Shown here: positions 22,873 to 30,923 of the stretch, in pieces
How positions within the stretch are numbered: position 1 is the first letter of the stretch
Layout: the number at the start of each line of letters is the position of its first letter
Assembly: GCA_001780035.1 (NCBI GenBank)
Contig: MFEY01000005.1
Span: 4,861-40,353, forward strand
Origin: Candidatus Doudnabacteria bacterium RIFCSPHIGHO2_12_FULL_48_16
GTDB taxonomy: Bacteria; Patescibacteriota; Doudnabacteria; UBA920; O2-02-FULL-48-8
Length of the DNA stretch: 35,493 nt
Reading direction: 5' to 3'
Program-made: the position numbers and the translations under genes
The notes under the pieces: model-generated
The model's database searches: none
What the model was told of the DNA's origin: nothing
Seen by the model: the letters and a program-made list of their open reading frames with translations, nothing else

Positions 22873-23856
22873 ATGACAAATTCTAAATTCCAAATTAAAA
22901 CCGCAGAGTTTGTTTCTCCACGGCATCCGGATAAGATTTGCGATTTTATCGCCGATTCGATTCTTGATGAGTATCTAAAATTCGATCCCAATTCCCGCGT
23001 GGCCGTGGAAGTCATGGGCGGTCACGGGCGGATTACGGTCAGTGGGGAGGTGACCAGCCAGGCCAACGGCAATGTAAATATCGAACAGATTGTCCGCGCG
23101 ATTGTGGGGCCGGCTTTTGAGGTGCATGTCAAAGTCGTGCCGCAAAGCCCATCCATTGCCCATGGCGTCGACGTCGGCGGCGCCGGGGATCAGGGCATCA
23201 TGGTGGGCTTCGCCTGCGTGGACACGCCGAATTTTATGCCTCTTGAATACGAATTGGCCCGGAATTTATGCGGGGAAATTTACAAAGTCTATCCATTTGA
23301 TGGCAAAGTGCAAGTGAGCGTAGAGCGCCGAGCGGTGAGCGCTGAGTCTAAAGTCAAAACTGTTGTTGCCAGTTTTCAAAATTCCAAAACAGCGGATTTA
23401 TTAAAATTAGTTCAATCCAAAATTCAGGCCGAGGAATATCTGATCAATCCGGCGGGGGAATGGACCGTCGGCGGATTTGATGCCGACTCCGGCCTGTCGG
23501 GGCGCAAGATTGTGATTGATGCTTATGGCCCGAATGTGCCGGTCGGCGGCGGATCATTCTCGGGCAAAGATTATACGAAAGTCGATCGCAGCGGCGCGTA
23601 TATGGCGCGCAAAATCGCGGTTGAGCTTTTGAAGCAAAACCAGGCCCGGGAAGTTTTGGTCAAATTGGCCTACGCCATTGGCAAAGCAAAGCCAGTTATG
23701 GCTATTGCAATTTTAGATGGGCTAGAGACCGAAATTCCCGAAGTTTACGATTTAACGCCGGCCGGAATTCAGAAATTGCTTAAGTTGAATCAGCCGATTT
23801 ATGCCCAAATTGCCACCGGCGGGCATTTCGGTCGCGGTTTTGAATGGGATAAATAA
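22873..23856 (+). CDS. metK: S-adenosylmethionine synthetase
   Basis: The ATG at 22873 gives 327 residues, shorter than the 380-400 of typical bacterial enzymes. It makes S-adenosylmethionine from methionine and ATP in the cytoplasm. Landmarks: SPRHPDKICD near the N-terminus (ATP/metal His-Pro-Asp-Lys), VEVMGGHGRITVSGEV, GAGDQGIMVGFA (the canonical GAGDQG loop), GGGSFSGKDYTKVDRSGAYMAR (ATP P-loop-like motif) and a C-terminal GGHFGR. It is preceded by a SAM-I riboswitch and terminator, which predicts feedback control by the product. The compact length is common in reduced genomes. Confidence 0.93.
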   Translation: MTNSKFQIKTAEFVSPRHPDKICDFIADSILDEYLKFDPNSRVAVEVMGGHGRITVSGEVTSQANGNVNIEQIVRAIVGPAFEVHVKVVPQSPSIAHGVDVGGAGDQGIMVGFACVDTPNFMPLEYELARNLCGEIYKVYPFDGKVQVSVERRAVSAESKVKTVVASFQNSKTADLLKLVQSKIQAEEYLINPAGEWTVGGFDADSGLSGRKIVIDAYGPNVPVGGGSFSGKDYTKVDRSGAYMARKIAVELLKQNQAREVLVKLAYAIGKAKPVMAIAILDGLETEIPEVYDLTPAGIQKLLKLNQPIYAQIATGGHFGRGFEWDK

Positions 23857-23867
23857 AATGCTAAAAT
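23840..23867 (+). promoter_or_regulatory. Promoter giving a near-leaderless HIT transcript
   Basis: TTGAAT (23840-23845), a 16-base spacer and TAAAAT (23862-23867) preceded by TGC. The -10 ends six bases before the ATG at 23874, so transcription would begin at or next to the start codon. Confidence 0.45.
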
Positions 23868-23873
23868 AAAACC

Positions 23874-24329
23874 ATGAAAGATTGTCTTTTTTGCTCCATC
23901 ATTGCCGGGACAGTTCCCAGCCACAAAGTTTGGGAAGATGCCAAGCACCTGGCTTTTTTGACGATTTTTCCCAACACCGAGGGCGTCACCGTTGTGGTTA
24001 CAAAAGATCATCATAACGCCGATTTTTACGCAGTTGATGAAAGCGTATTCGCCGATATTTCAATTGCCGCCCGCAAGGTCGGCCAACTGCTGATAGATCG
24101 GCTGGACGATGTCGGCCGTACCGGCATAGTGTTTGAGGGTTTCGGCATTAACCATCTGCACGTGAAGCTGTTCCCCATGCACGGCACCAAGTTGGATTCT
24201 TGGCAGCCGATTCATTCGGACGTTGATAAGTATTTTGAAAAATACGAAGGCTATATTTCATCGCATGATTATAAGCGAGACGATGACGAGAAACTGGCAA
24301 AATTAGCCGCGAAGATCCGGGGAGAATGA
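23874..24329 (+). CDS. HIT family nucleotide hydrolase/transferase
   Basis: A 151-residue HIT protein. CLFCSII (4-10) is the N-terminal pair of possible zinc ligands. The HIT motif is at residues 94-99, HLHVKL: His94 and the nucleophile-position His96 are kept, but the third His is Lys98, a variant that occurs in some HIT subfamilies. HIT enzymes act on the alpha-phosphate of nucleotide substrates such as AMP conjugates or dinucleotides. There is no Shine-Dalgarno, and the promoter suggests leaderless translation. The gap from metK is 17 bases. Confidence 0.85.
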   Translation: MKDCLFCSIIAGTVPSHKVWEDAKHLAFLTIFPNTEGVTVVVTKDHHNADFYAVDESVFADISIAARKVGQLLIDRLDDVGRTGIVFEGFGINHLHVKLFPMHGTKLDSWQPIHSDVDKYFEKYEGYISSHDYKRDDDEKLAKLAAKIRGE

Positions 24330-24355
24330 TATGGGCAAACAATTGGGAACGGCGG

Positions 24356-24421
24356 TTTTTGGCGGAGGCTCCCCAGCACCAGAACCTGCGGTTCGGTGCG
24401 GGGCAGGGCTTCTTCCAAAAA
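24356..24421 (+). other. Large imperfect hairpin between HIT and msrA
   Basis: The apical arm is GAACC/GGTTC with loop TGC, then an A bulge, GCACC/GGTGC, a second A bulge and CCCC/GGGG (24371-24403). The outer arm is TTTTTGG/CCAAAAA (24356-24362 and 24415-24421). No T-tract follows it, so it is not a simple terminator. A 37-codon frame (24331-24444) also runs through it. Confidence 0.55.
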
Positions 24422-24454
24422 CAACCGTGCAGATTAAATTGTAATATTTAAAAT

Positions 24455-25006
24455 ATGAGCGTTGAGAATAATAAACTAGAAGTCGCGGTTTTCGGAGGCG
24501 GTTGTTTTTGGTGCACGGAAGCGATTTTTAGGCGCTTGCGAGGCGTAGAATCGGTTGAGTCCGGCTATGCCGGGGGCCATACGGATAAACCCGCCTACGA
24601 GCAAGTCAGTATGGGAAACACGGGTCATGCGGAAGCGATTAAAATAGAATTCGATTCCGCGCAAATCAAATATTCTGATCTTTTGAATTTTTTTCTGTCC
24701 ACGCACGATCCAACCACGCTTAACCGGCAGGGCAATGACATCGGCGAGCAATACCGCTCGGTAATTTTTTACACCAACGAAGAGCAAAAACAACAAGCTC
24801 AGGAATTTATCAAAAAACTTGACGATGAAGGGGTATTCGATGATCCAATTGTCACTGAGGTTGCGCCCTTAACTAAATTCTGGCCGGCCGAAAGTTATCA
24901 CCAGCGGTATTACGAGCTTAATGAAAGTAAATCCTATTGCCAGTTTGTGATCAGTCCGAAGATTGCCAAACTGCGCGCCAAATTCGGGCCATTATTAAAG
25001 GAATGA
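24455..25006 (+). CDS. msrA: Peptide methionine-S-sulfoxide reductase
   Basis: A 183-residue MsrA. The catalytic motif GGGCFWC has Cys17 as nucleophile, with [27 protein letters not shown]-type family blocks, the 'F[20 protein letters not shown]' segment and a late Tyr-rich 'ESYHQRYYE'. It reduces the S-form of oxidised methionine in proteins. A -10-like TAATAT ends seven bases before the ATG, so its message may be leaderless. Its stop overlaps msrB as ATGA, a two-enzyme repair unit covering both sulfoxide forms. Confidence 0.93.
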   Translation: MSVENNKLEVAVFGGGCFWCTEAIFRRLRGVESVESGYAGGHTDKPAYEQVSMGNTGHAEAIKIEFDSAQIKYSDLLNFFLSTHDPTTLNRQGNDIGEQYRSVIFYTNEEQKQQAQEFIKKLDDEGVFDDPIVTEVAPLTKFWPAESYHQRYYELNESKSYCQFVISPKIAKLRAKFGPLLKE

Positions 25007-25401
25007 TCAGTAAGATGCAAATTAATGACGAAGAACTCAAGAAGAAACTAACCCCGCAGCAGTATCATATTCTGCGCGAGCGGGGGACAGAGGCGCCGTT
25101 TAGCGGCCAATATGTCAACGAGCACAGCAAGGGCATGTATACCTGCGCCGTCTGCGCTCAGGAACTGTTTTCGTCCGCGACCAAGTTTGATTCCGGCACC
25201 GGCTGGCCGAGTTTTACCGACCCCGTGAATTTGGAGCATGTGGAATTGCGCGAAGATAACGAACACCGCACCGAAGTGGCCTGCAAGAATTGCGGCTCGC
25301 ACTTGGGCCATGTTTTTGATGACGGGCCGGCGGATAAAGGTGGCAAGCGCTACTGCATCAATTCCGCCTGCCTGGTGCTTAACAAAGAACAGACGAAATA
25401 A
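25003..25401 (+). CDS. msrB: Peptide methionine-R-sulfoxide reductase
   Basis: The ATG at 25003 overlaps the msrA stop as ATGA and gives 132 residues. Zinc-binding Cys pairs are Cys48/Cys51 (CAVC) and Cys94/Cys97 (CKNC). [10 protein letters not shown] and the catalytic RYCIN motif with Cys118 are intact. It reduces the R-form of methionine sulfoxide, complementing MsrA. An in-frame start further upstream inside msrA is unlikely because the sequence before residue 1 has no family similarity. A membrane-protein gene follows with no gap. Confidence 0.92.
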   Translation: MISKMQINDEELKKKLTPQQYHILRERGTEAPFSGQYVNEHSKGMYTCAVCAQELFSSATKFDSGTGWPSFTDPVNLEHVELREDNEHRTEVACKNCGSHLGHVFDDGPADKGGKRYCINSACLVLNKEQTK

Positions 25402-25758
25402 ATGAAGGTTAATAAGCTGATTGCCCGGTTGGTGCTGTCCGTTCACGCCGCCCTTTTGGCCATCGGACTCTTGAGCATCGTGATAGTTTTGATTTTTCCT
25501 CAGATGGCATACGCGGTTCTGGTTCTGCCACTACTCAGCGTCGTACAATGGCTGATCTTTAAAGACCATTGCCTGTTGACTGATTTAGAAAATAAATATT
25601 TGAAACAAAGCGGGCAAGGCGGATACTCCGGAGGCTGCATTCGACACTATCTCTGGAAATGGGCATCAATCGAGCGGTCGGACCAACAAGTCGATTATAT
25701 TCTGTATGGTTATGTCGGCATTTTGATTCTCATTATAGTTTTACAAAAAACCATATGA
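25402..25758 (+). CDS. Small DUF2784-like membrane protein
   Basis: A 118-residue protein with hydrophobic spans at residues about 8-30, 35-51 and 97-116. The central DHCLLTDLENKYLKQSGQGG segment, a 'C-x-LT-x-LE' motif followed by a Gly-Tyr-Gly-Gly stretch, is the hallmark of DUF2784 proteins. The function of that family is unknown. It starts right after the msrB stop and overlaps maf as ATGA, so it belongs to the same operon. Confidence 0.65.
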   Translation: MKVNKLIARLVLSVHAALLAIGLLSIVIVLIFPQMAYAVLVLPLLSVVQWLIFKDHCLLTDLENKYLKQSGQGGYSGGCIRHYLWKWASIERSDQQVDYILYGYVGILILIIVLQKTI

Positions 25759-26324
25759 AAATAATCCTTGGTTCATCCTCTCCCCGCCGCCAAAAATTGT
25801 TATCCTATTGGGGATATCAATTCGAAACACTCAACCCACAAATCGATGAAAAATCCATCCGGTCTGGGGATTTGCGCGCCTTGCCGCTCCTGGTGGCCAA
25901 GGCAAAGAATCAAAGCTTGCTTGCCGGGATAAAGGAGCCGGCAATTTTGATTACCTGTGACACCATCGTGATTCATGACGGCGAACTCTATGAGAAGCCG
26001 CAAAACGAGTCTGAGGCCCGGCGCATGCTGGAATCTTATGGAGCAAAACCAGCCGAGGTTATTTGCGGCGTGGTCGTCACCAACACGAAAACCGGCAAAA
26101 CCGCCCAGGGCCTGGATTCGACCAAGGTTTATTTTCACAAAATCCCGGCCAAGCTAATTGACGAAATGGTCAAGCTCGGCCGCGTTCTTGATTTTGCCGG
26201 GGCGTTTCATCTCGACGATCCGCCGATTAAGCCGTATATTGTCCATATCGATGGCGAGCTGGGCACGGTCATGGGCTTGCCGCGGATTTTAACGAAGCAA
26301 TTAATTGAACAAGTGAAACAATGA
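25755..26324 (+). CDS. maf: Maf-like nucleotide pyrophosphatase
   Basis: The ATG at 25755 gives 189 residues and overlaps the previous stop; a longer upstream frame lacks family sequence. Family landmarks: LGSSSPRRQKLL (residues 5-16), the ITCDTIVIHDGELYEKP segment with the catalytic Asp and Lys-Pro, and a late 'VLDFAGAFHLDD'-type strand. Maf proteins hydrolyse non-canonical or specific nucleoside triphosphates to monophosphates, a house-cleaning role once linked to septum formation. Its stop overlaps the next gene as ATGA. Confidence 0.85.
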   Translation: MKIILGSSSPRRQKLLSYWGYQFETLNPQIDEKSIRSGDLRALPLLVAKAKNQSLLAGIKEPAILITCDTIVIHDGELYEKPQNESEARRMLESYGAKPAEVICGVVVTNTKTGKTAQGLDSTKVYFHKIPAKLIDEMVKLGRVLDFAGAFHLDDPPIKPYIVHIDGELGTVMGLPRILTKQLIEQVKQ

Positions 26325-26827
26325 ATCAATCTAAAAAACCGGTGGTCGTGGCGGTTTCCGGCGGATTTGATCCGATCCATCCCGGCCATGTCCGATATTT
26401 TAAAGAAGCCAAGGCCCTCGGCGACAAGCTGGTGGTGATTTTGAACAATGATAACTGGCTGCGCGCCAAAAAGAAATACAGTTTTATGTCTGAGAAAGAA
26501 CGTAAAGAAGTGATTGAAGCAATTAGATGGGTGGATGAAGTGGTGATTACCAAGCATCCGAAGGATCCGACGGATATGGGCGTCTCGGAAGCTTTACGGC
26601 GGGTCCGGCCCGACATTTTTGCCAACGGCGGTGATCGAAACGAAAAGGACGCTAAAAACCCGGACTCATCGTTGTATAAAGATTCGGCAACTTGTAAAGA
26701 GCTGAGAATCAAAATGATCTACAATGTCGGAGAAGGCGGCAAAATTCAATCAAGCTCTTGGCTGATAGAGAAAGCTGCGCGCGAGGCCCCGCGCAAAATT
26801 GACGTGACTATCAAAAAGAAAAAATAG
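26321..26827 (+). CDS. Cytidylyltransferase-like nucleotidyltransferase
   Basis: A 168-residue protein with the N-terminal nucleotide-binding motif SGGFDPIHPGHVRYF, carrying the HxGH signature (His-Pro-Gly-His), then LVVILNNDNWL and a later NGGDR segment. The ISSSFxxR-type end motif of RfaE/TagD enzymes appears here as IQSSSWLI. It likely joins CMP or AMP to a phosphorylated sugar or alcohol for envelope building; the exact substrate is not readable. It sits in an overlapping run between maf and a sortase-like gene. Confidence 0.83.
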   Translation: MNQSKKPVVVAVSGGFDPIHPGHVRYFKEAKALGDKLVVILNNDNWLRAKKKYSFMSEKERKEVIEAIRWVDEVVITKHPKDPTDMGVSEALRRVRPDIFANGGDRNEKDAKNPDSSLYKDSATCKELRIKMIYNVGEGGKIQSSSWLIEKAAREAPRKIDVTIKKKK

Positions 26828-26831
26828 AATC

Positions 26832-27389
26832 ATGAATCAAGAATCTGGAATCGAGAAGCGGGCCCTGATTTTAATCTTAGGGCTTGTTTTGATCTTTTTT
26901 TGGTTCCGTCCCGCTAAACATATGGAGCAAAAGTTGCCGGACCAAATTGCAACCAAGATACCAGCCAACTTAATAATTGAAAAATTATCGTTGTTCGTGC
27001 CGATAATCGAGGCGGCGAGCAATGATGAGCTGGCTATTCAGGTTGCCCTCGAGCGGGGAGTCGTTCACTTGGCTGGAACCAGCGAACCCGGGAAAGTTGG
27101 CAACTGCTACATTGTCGGCCACTCCTCGGATTATCCGAGCTCTTACGGGAGTTATAAATCCGTGTTTGCCCGCCTGCCCGAACTTGTGGGCGGGGATGAG
27201 ATCAGGATCAAAACGCCCAACGAGTCGTTTGTTTATAGAATTTTTGAAACAAGAATCGTTGAAGCCACAGATTTGTCCGTCCTCGCTCAGGATTCCGGCG
27301 GCCGCAAGCTGCTGACCCTGCAGACCTCGTATCCGATCGGGACGGCCAGGCAGCGGTTCCTAGTCGTTGCGCAACTTGTTGAAAAGTAG
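26832..27389 (+). CDS. Sortase-like protein with Ser in place of the catalytic Cys
   Basis: A 185-residue protein: short cytoplasmic start, one membrane span (about 10-25), then a sortase beta-barrel. His97 in VGHSSD matches the sortase catalytic His, and Arg173 or Arg175 in GTARQRF the catalytic Arg. The 'TLxTC' motif reads TLQTS, and codon 166 is TCG, so the nucleophilic Cys is Ser. Cys92 is in the wrong place. Sortases normally join surface proteins to wall or pilin. This one is either inactive, uses Ser, or serves as a scaffold. It follows the nucleotidyltransferase by four bases. Confidence 0.8.
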   Translation: MNQESGIEKRALILILGLVLIFFWFRPAKHMEQKLPDQIATKIPANLIIEKLSLFVPIIEAASNDELAIQVALERGVVHLAGTSEPGKVGNCYIVGHSSDYPSSYGSYKSVFARLPELVGGDEIRIKTPNESFVYRIFETRIVEATDLSVLAQDSGGRKLLTLQTSYPIGTARQRFLVVAQLVEK

Positions 27390-27395
27390 TATACT
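27367..27395 (+). promoter_or_regulatory. Promoter of secD-secF
   Basis: TTGCGC (27367-27372), a 17-base spacer and TATACT (27390-27395), overlapping the end of the sortase-like gene. Start site near 27402. Confidence 0.65.
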
Positions 27396-27402
27396 TTTTG
27401 GT

Positions 27403-27422
27403 AGAGGCATTACCTCTTTTTT
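27403..27422 (+). terminator. Short hairpin with T-tract before secD
   Basis: AGAGG (27403-27407) and CCTCT (27413-27417) with loop CATTA, followed by a T run. It can end the upstream metK-sortase run. For transcripts from the promoter at 27367 it would form at the very 5' end, probably too early to terminate. Confidence 0.55.
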
Positions 27423-27431
27423 ATTGCTAAA

Positions 27432-28781
27432 ATGACAAAAAAGTCTTTATATATTAAGTTTATAATCATAGTTTTACTGGCGCTAGCGGCAGTCTATTTG
27501 GCGATTCCCGCAGGCGGCAAAATCAACCTCAAACCTCTCAAGATCAACTTTGAGCATCAATTTAACCTGCGTTTGGGCCTCGATTTGCAGGGGGGCAGCC
27601 ATTTGGTTTACGAAGCGGATTTGAAAGATATTCCATCGGATGCCCAAGGCGATGCCATGGCCTCGGCCCGGGATGTAATTGAGCGCCGCGTTAACGGTTT
27701 TGGCGTTTCCGAACCGGTGATCCAGGTTTCCGGCAACGACCGGTTGATTGTGGAATTGCCCGGCATCAAGGACATCAATCAGGCCATCGATTTGATCGGC
27801 CAGACTCCGTTTTTGGAATTTCGCGAAGAAAACCCCAATCCCAGCGTCACCCCGGACCAAAGCGGCCAGGTCAACTTAAGCGCTGACCAGGCCTTTAAGG
27901 CCACGGGACTGACCGGCAAGCAGCTCAAGCGTGCGACCCTGCAGTTTGATCAGCAAACCGGCGTGCCTCAGATTTTATTGCAATTCGACGCCGAAGGCAC
28001 GAAGTTGTTTGCGGATCTCACCACTCGCAATGTAGGCAAGCGAATTGCCATTTTTCTGGATGGCCAGGTTTTGTCCGCGCCGACGGTTCAAACTCCCATT
28101 ACCAACGGCCAGGCGGTCATTACCGGCCAATTTACGGTCCAGGAAGCCCGTGATCTGGTCACCCGGTTTAATTCCGGCGCCTTGCCCGTGCCGATTCATC
28201 TGATTGAGCAGCAAAACGTCGGCGCAACCTTAGGCGTGCAGTCAGTGCAAAAAAGCGTGGCCGCGGGATTGATCGGCTTTTTGATCGTCGCCTTGTTCAT
28301 GATTATTTATTATCGCTTGCCTGGCATTTTGGCCGTGCTGGCTTTGTCGATTTACACCTTCGTGAGTTTGGCTCTGTTTAAATTATTTGGCGTCACTTTG
28401 ACCCTGGCCGGAATTGCCGGCTTTATTCTGTCCGTCGGTATGGCGGTTGACGCCAACATTTTGATTTTTGAACGCTTGAAAGAAGAATTGCGCAAAGGCA
28501 AAACCCTGCAGCAAGCCGTGGAAGACGGCTTCAAGCGCGCCTGGCTCTCTGTTCGCGACTCCAATTTTTCAAGTCTGATTACGACCATGATTCTGGCTTA
28601 TTTCGGGTCGAGCATTATCCGCGGTTTTGCCATCACTCTAGCCCTGGGCATTCTGGTTTCAATGTTTACCGCCATTACCGTGACCCGGACTTTTTTGAGA
28701 CTGCTGGTCGGCCATAATTTATTGATCAAACATTCGTTGTATGGAGTCCGCAGCATGGTGGAGGAAGAAAAAAATGTTTAA
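27432..28781 (+). CDS. secD: Protein translocase subunit SecD
   Basis: A 449-residue SecD. TM1 is at about residues 7-26, followed by the LRLGLDLQGGSHLVYEADL motif (D1) and the P1 periplasmic-type domain with RVNGFGVSEPVIQV and the VELPGI motif. Five C-terminal spans (about 275-435) include the D5 motif GMAVDANILIFERLKEE. With SecF it uses the proton motive force to help pull exported proteins through SecYEG. There is no Shine-Dalgarno before the ATG. The secF ATG lies eight bases before its end. Confidence 0.95.
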   Translation: MTKKSLYIKFIIIVLLALAAVYLAIPAGGKINLKPLKINFEHQFNLRLGLDLQGGSHLVYEADLKDIPSDAQGDAMASARDVIERRVNGFGVSEPVIQVSGNDRLIVELPGIKDINQAIDLIGQTPFLEFREENPNPSVTPDQSGQVNLSADQAFKATGLTGKQLKRATLQFDQQTGVPQILLQFDAEGTKLFADLTTRNVGKRIAIFLDGQVLSAPTVQTPITNGQAVITGQFTVQEARDLVTRFNSGALPVPIHLIEQQNVGATLGVQSVQKSVAAGLIGFLIVALFMIIYYRLPGILAVLALSIYTFVSLALFKLFGVTLTLAGIAGFILSVGMAVDANILIFERLKEELRKGKTLQQAVEDGFKRAWLSVRDSNFSSLITTMILAYFGSSIIRGFAITLALGILVSMFTAITVTRTFLRLLVGHNLLIKHSLYGVRSMVEEEKNV

Positions 28782-29670
28782 TATCATGCGCTATTATAAG
28801 TTTTGGTTTGTTTTTTCGGTATTGCTGTTATTGGCCGGGGTGGTTTCGTTGGCGCTTTACGGGCTCAAACCCGGGATCGATTTTCGCGGCGGCACCCTGA
28901 CCCAAATTTCATTTGAGCAGGCACAGGACCCGGCCCAGATTGGCGAAGTTTTAAAATCTAGCGGCTTTGCAGAGGCGAGCGTTCAGCCACTCGGGGATAA
29001 GTCGATTTTGATCCGGACCCAGCCGCAAGATTTACAAATCCATAAGAATCTACTCAAAGCGCTGTCGGATAAGTATGGCCAAATCAAAGAAGACCAATAC
29101 ACTTCGATTGGCCCGGTAATCGGCAAGGAGCTGCGTTCCGGAGCCTTTGTGCAGCTGATTTTGGTGTCGCTGGGCATTATCCTCTACATTGCTTATGCGT
29201 TTCGCAAAGTCAGTAAGCCGGTCTCATCTTGGCGATTCGGCATTGCGGCCATCGTCGCTCTGATCCATGATTTATTTATCCTCGTGGGCGCCTTTTCTCT
29301 CCTGGGCCACTTTTGGGGAGTCGAAATTGACAGTTTGTTTGTAACTGCGGTCCTAACAGTGCTTGGATTTTCGGTGCACGACACCATTGTCGTCTTTGAC
29401 CGCATCCGTGAAAACTTAAGATTGCGAGTCGGCCAAAACTTGTCGGAGATTATCAATAACAGCATTAATCAGACTTTGATCCGGTCGATCAACACGTCAT
29501 TAACGGTTATTTTTGTCCTCACCGCGCTGTTGCTGTTCGGTGGCGAGTCAATCCACAATTTTGTTCTGGCCCTCCTGATCGGTATCGTAGCCGGCACGTA
29601 TTCGTCAATCTTTATTGCCAGCCCGATTTTGATTGTTTGGCACAATTGGGAAGTGCGGCGCCGCAGCTAA
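28774..29670 (+). CDS. secF: Protein translocase subunit SecF
   Basis: The ATG at 28774 is chosen because GGAGG lies at 28759-28763, one of few good ribosome-binding sites in the host block, and because it opens MFNIMRYYKFWF; an upstream in-frame ATG would overlap secD by 41 bases. 298 residues: TM1 about 11-33, the KPGIDFRGGTLTQI motif, a small soluble domain, and five spans with VLGFSVHDTIVVFDRIRENLR. It forms a complex with SecD. A strong terminator follows 21 bases after its stop. Confidence 0.95.
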   Translation: MFNIMRYYKFWFVFSVLLLLAGVVSLALYGLKPGIDFRGGTLTQISFEQAQDPAQIGEVLKSSGFAEASVQPLGDKSILIRTQPQDLQIHKNLLKALSDKYGQIKEDQYTSIGPVIGKELRSGAFVQLILVSLGIILYIAYAFRKVSKPVSSWRFGIAAIVALIHDLFILVGAFSLLGHFWGVEIDSLFVTAVLTVLGFSVHDTIVVFDRIRENLRLRVGQNLSEIINNSINQTLIRSINTSLTVIFVLTALLLFGGESIHNFVLALLIGIVAGTYSSIFIASPILIVWHNWEVRRRS

Positions 29671-29691
29671 TTCATTTCATAAATCAAAAAG

Positions 29692-29717
29692 CCGCTCCCA
29701 AGTCCGGAGCGGTTTTT
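29692..29717 (+). terminator. Intrinsic terminator of secD-secF
   Basis: CCGCTCC (29692-29698) pairs with GGAGCGG (29706-29712) around a seven-base loop, followed by TTTTTATTATA. Confidence 0.88.
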
Positions 29718-29731
29718 ATTATAGCAAGGCC

Positions 29732-29760
29732 TTGACATAAAACTAAATTTATGCTATACT
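29732..29760 (+). promoter_or_regulatory. Strong promoter of the sigma/HARE-VirD4-like operon
   Basis: TTGACA (29732-29737), a 17-base spacer and TATACT (29755-29760). The start site near 29767 leaves a leader of about 17 bases with no Shine-Dalgarno before the ATG at 29784. Confidence 0.85.
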
Positions 29761-29783
29761 ATAGGCGTCAATTTTAATTAGCT

Positions 29784-30923
29784 ATGTCTGATTCAGAGAC
29801 AAAAAATATCAACCCCATAAGTTCCAATATTTTGGACAAGGTTATGGGGTCGCAAACGCAGAGCAATCTAAGTGAGTTCCAGCCCACGAGCATGGTTAAT
29901 TCGCTGCTTTTGGGTTTAAAGCAGCGCGACCGGGAAATCCTGGGTCATCGTTTTGGTTTAGCCGGCATGGAAATTGAGACGCTGGAAGCGATTGGCAAAA
30001 AATTCAATCTGACCCGGGAGCGGGTCCGCCAGATCGAAAAAGATTCCCTGGCGGGTTTGCGCAAAAATAAAAGCTCGGCCAAGGACCAGGCCTTGAGTTT
30101 GATTTTTGATACGATTCTTGAGCACGGCCATATTATGAGCGAGGAATTTTTGATCCAGATTATGCTGTTGGATAAACAAAGCGAGTCGGAGACCGCAGCG
30201 TTCAAATTTCTGCTCAATATCGGCGACCAGCTGTCCAATCTCAAGGAGACAGGGGAGTTTTATGAATCCTGGTATGTCAGGGGCTTTGATCTCGAAAAGC
30301 TCAAGGCCGTGATTGATTCGTTTGTTTCCATTCTGGAAGCCGAAGACCATGTCGTGTCCCAGATTTCGCTCTATGATAAATTCCGCGACACCGAATTCTA
30401 CCGGGAGCATGTCCTAGAGCTGACTGAAAGCATTCTGAAAAGCTACCTCAATATTTCCAAAGCGATCCAAATCAACCCATTCAACGAAATCGGCCTGAAG
30501 AACTGGAGCGAAGTTAGGCCTCGTGATGTCGGGGATAAGGCTTATTTGGTGCTCAAACATCACGGCAAGCCCGAGCATTATTCGGATATTACCAAGCTGA
30601 TCAACGAGCATCGGTTTGATGCCAAAACCGCTTATCAGGAAACCGTGCACAACGAGTTGATCAAAGACAGCCGGTTTGTCCTGATTGGCCGCGGCATATA
30701 CGCTCTGACTGAATGGGGTTACAAGAAAGGCGTGGTGGCGGATGTGATTAAGGAAATCCTCCGCGCCGCCGGCAAACCGCTAAATCGCGACGAGATTATC
30801 AGCGAAGTTATGAAAAAACGCCAGGTTAAACGAAACACAATCTTGGTCGGGTTATCCAACCGCAAAAACTTTACAAAGGTCGGCAAGGATAAATATCAAG
30901 CAGCTCCTGATGGCATTATTTAA
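29784..30923 (+). CDS. Sigma-70 region 4 and HARE-type winged-helix fusion protein
   Basis: A 379-residue protein. Residues about 40-94 match sigma-70 region 4: LKQRDREILGHRFGL, then a helix-turn-helix LEAIGKKFNLTRERVRQIEKDSL. The middle (100-235) is helical with no clear family. Residues about 243-312 resemble a HARE-HTH winged helix (VLKHHGKPEHYSDITKLINEHRF ending GIYALTEWGY), and 316-375 look like a further winged helix. It lacks sigma region 2, so it is not a complete sigma factor. It may be an RNA polymerase-bound regulator, partly like the delta subunit. It is co-transcribed with, and overlaps by 14 bases, the membrane partner of the VirD4-like ATPase. Confidence 0.72.
   Translation: MSDSETKNINPISSNILDKVMGSQTQSNLSEFQPTSMVNSLLLGLKQRDREILGHRFGLAGMEIETLEAIGKKFNLTRERVRQIEKDSLAGLRKNKSSAKDQALSLIFDTILEHGHIMSEEFLIQIMLLDKQSESETAAFKFLLNIGDQLSNLKETGEFYESWYVRGFDLEKLKAVIDSFVSILEAEDHVVSQISLYDKFRDTEFYREHVLELTESILKSYLNISKAIQINPFNEIGLKNWSEVRPRDVGDKAYLVLKHHGKPEHYSDITKLINEHRFDAKTAYQETVHNELIKDSRFVLIGRGIYALTEWGYKKGVVADVIKEILRAAGKPLNRDEIISEVMKKRQVKRNTILVGLSNRKNFTKVGKDKYQAAPDGII

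Noticed and set aside
24356-24421. Intrinsic terminator after the HIT gene
   Set aside because: Strong stem but followed by A-rich, not T-rich, sequence on both strands.
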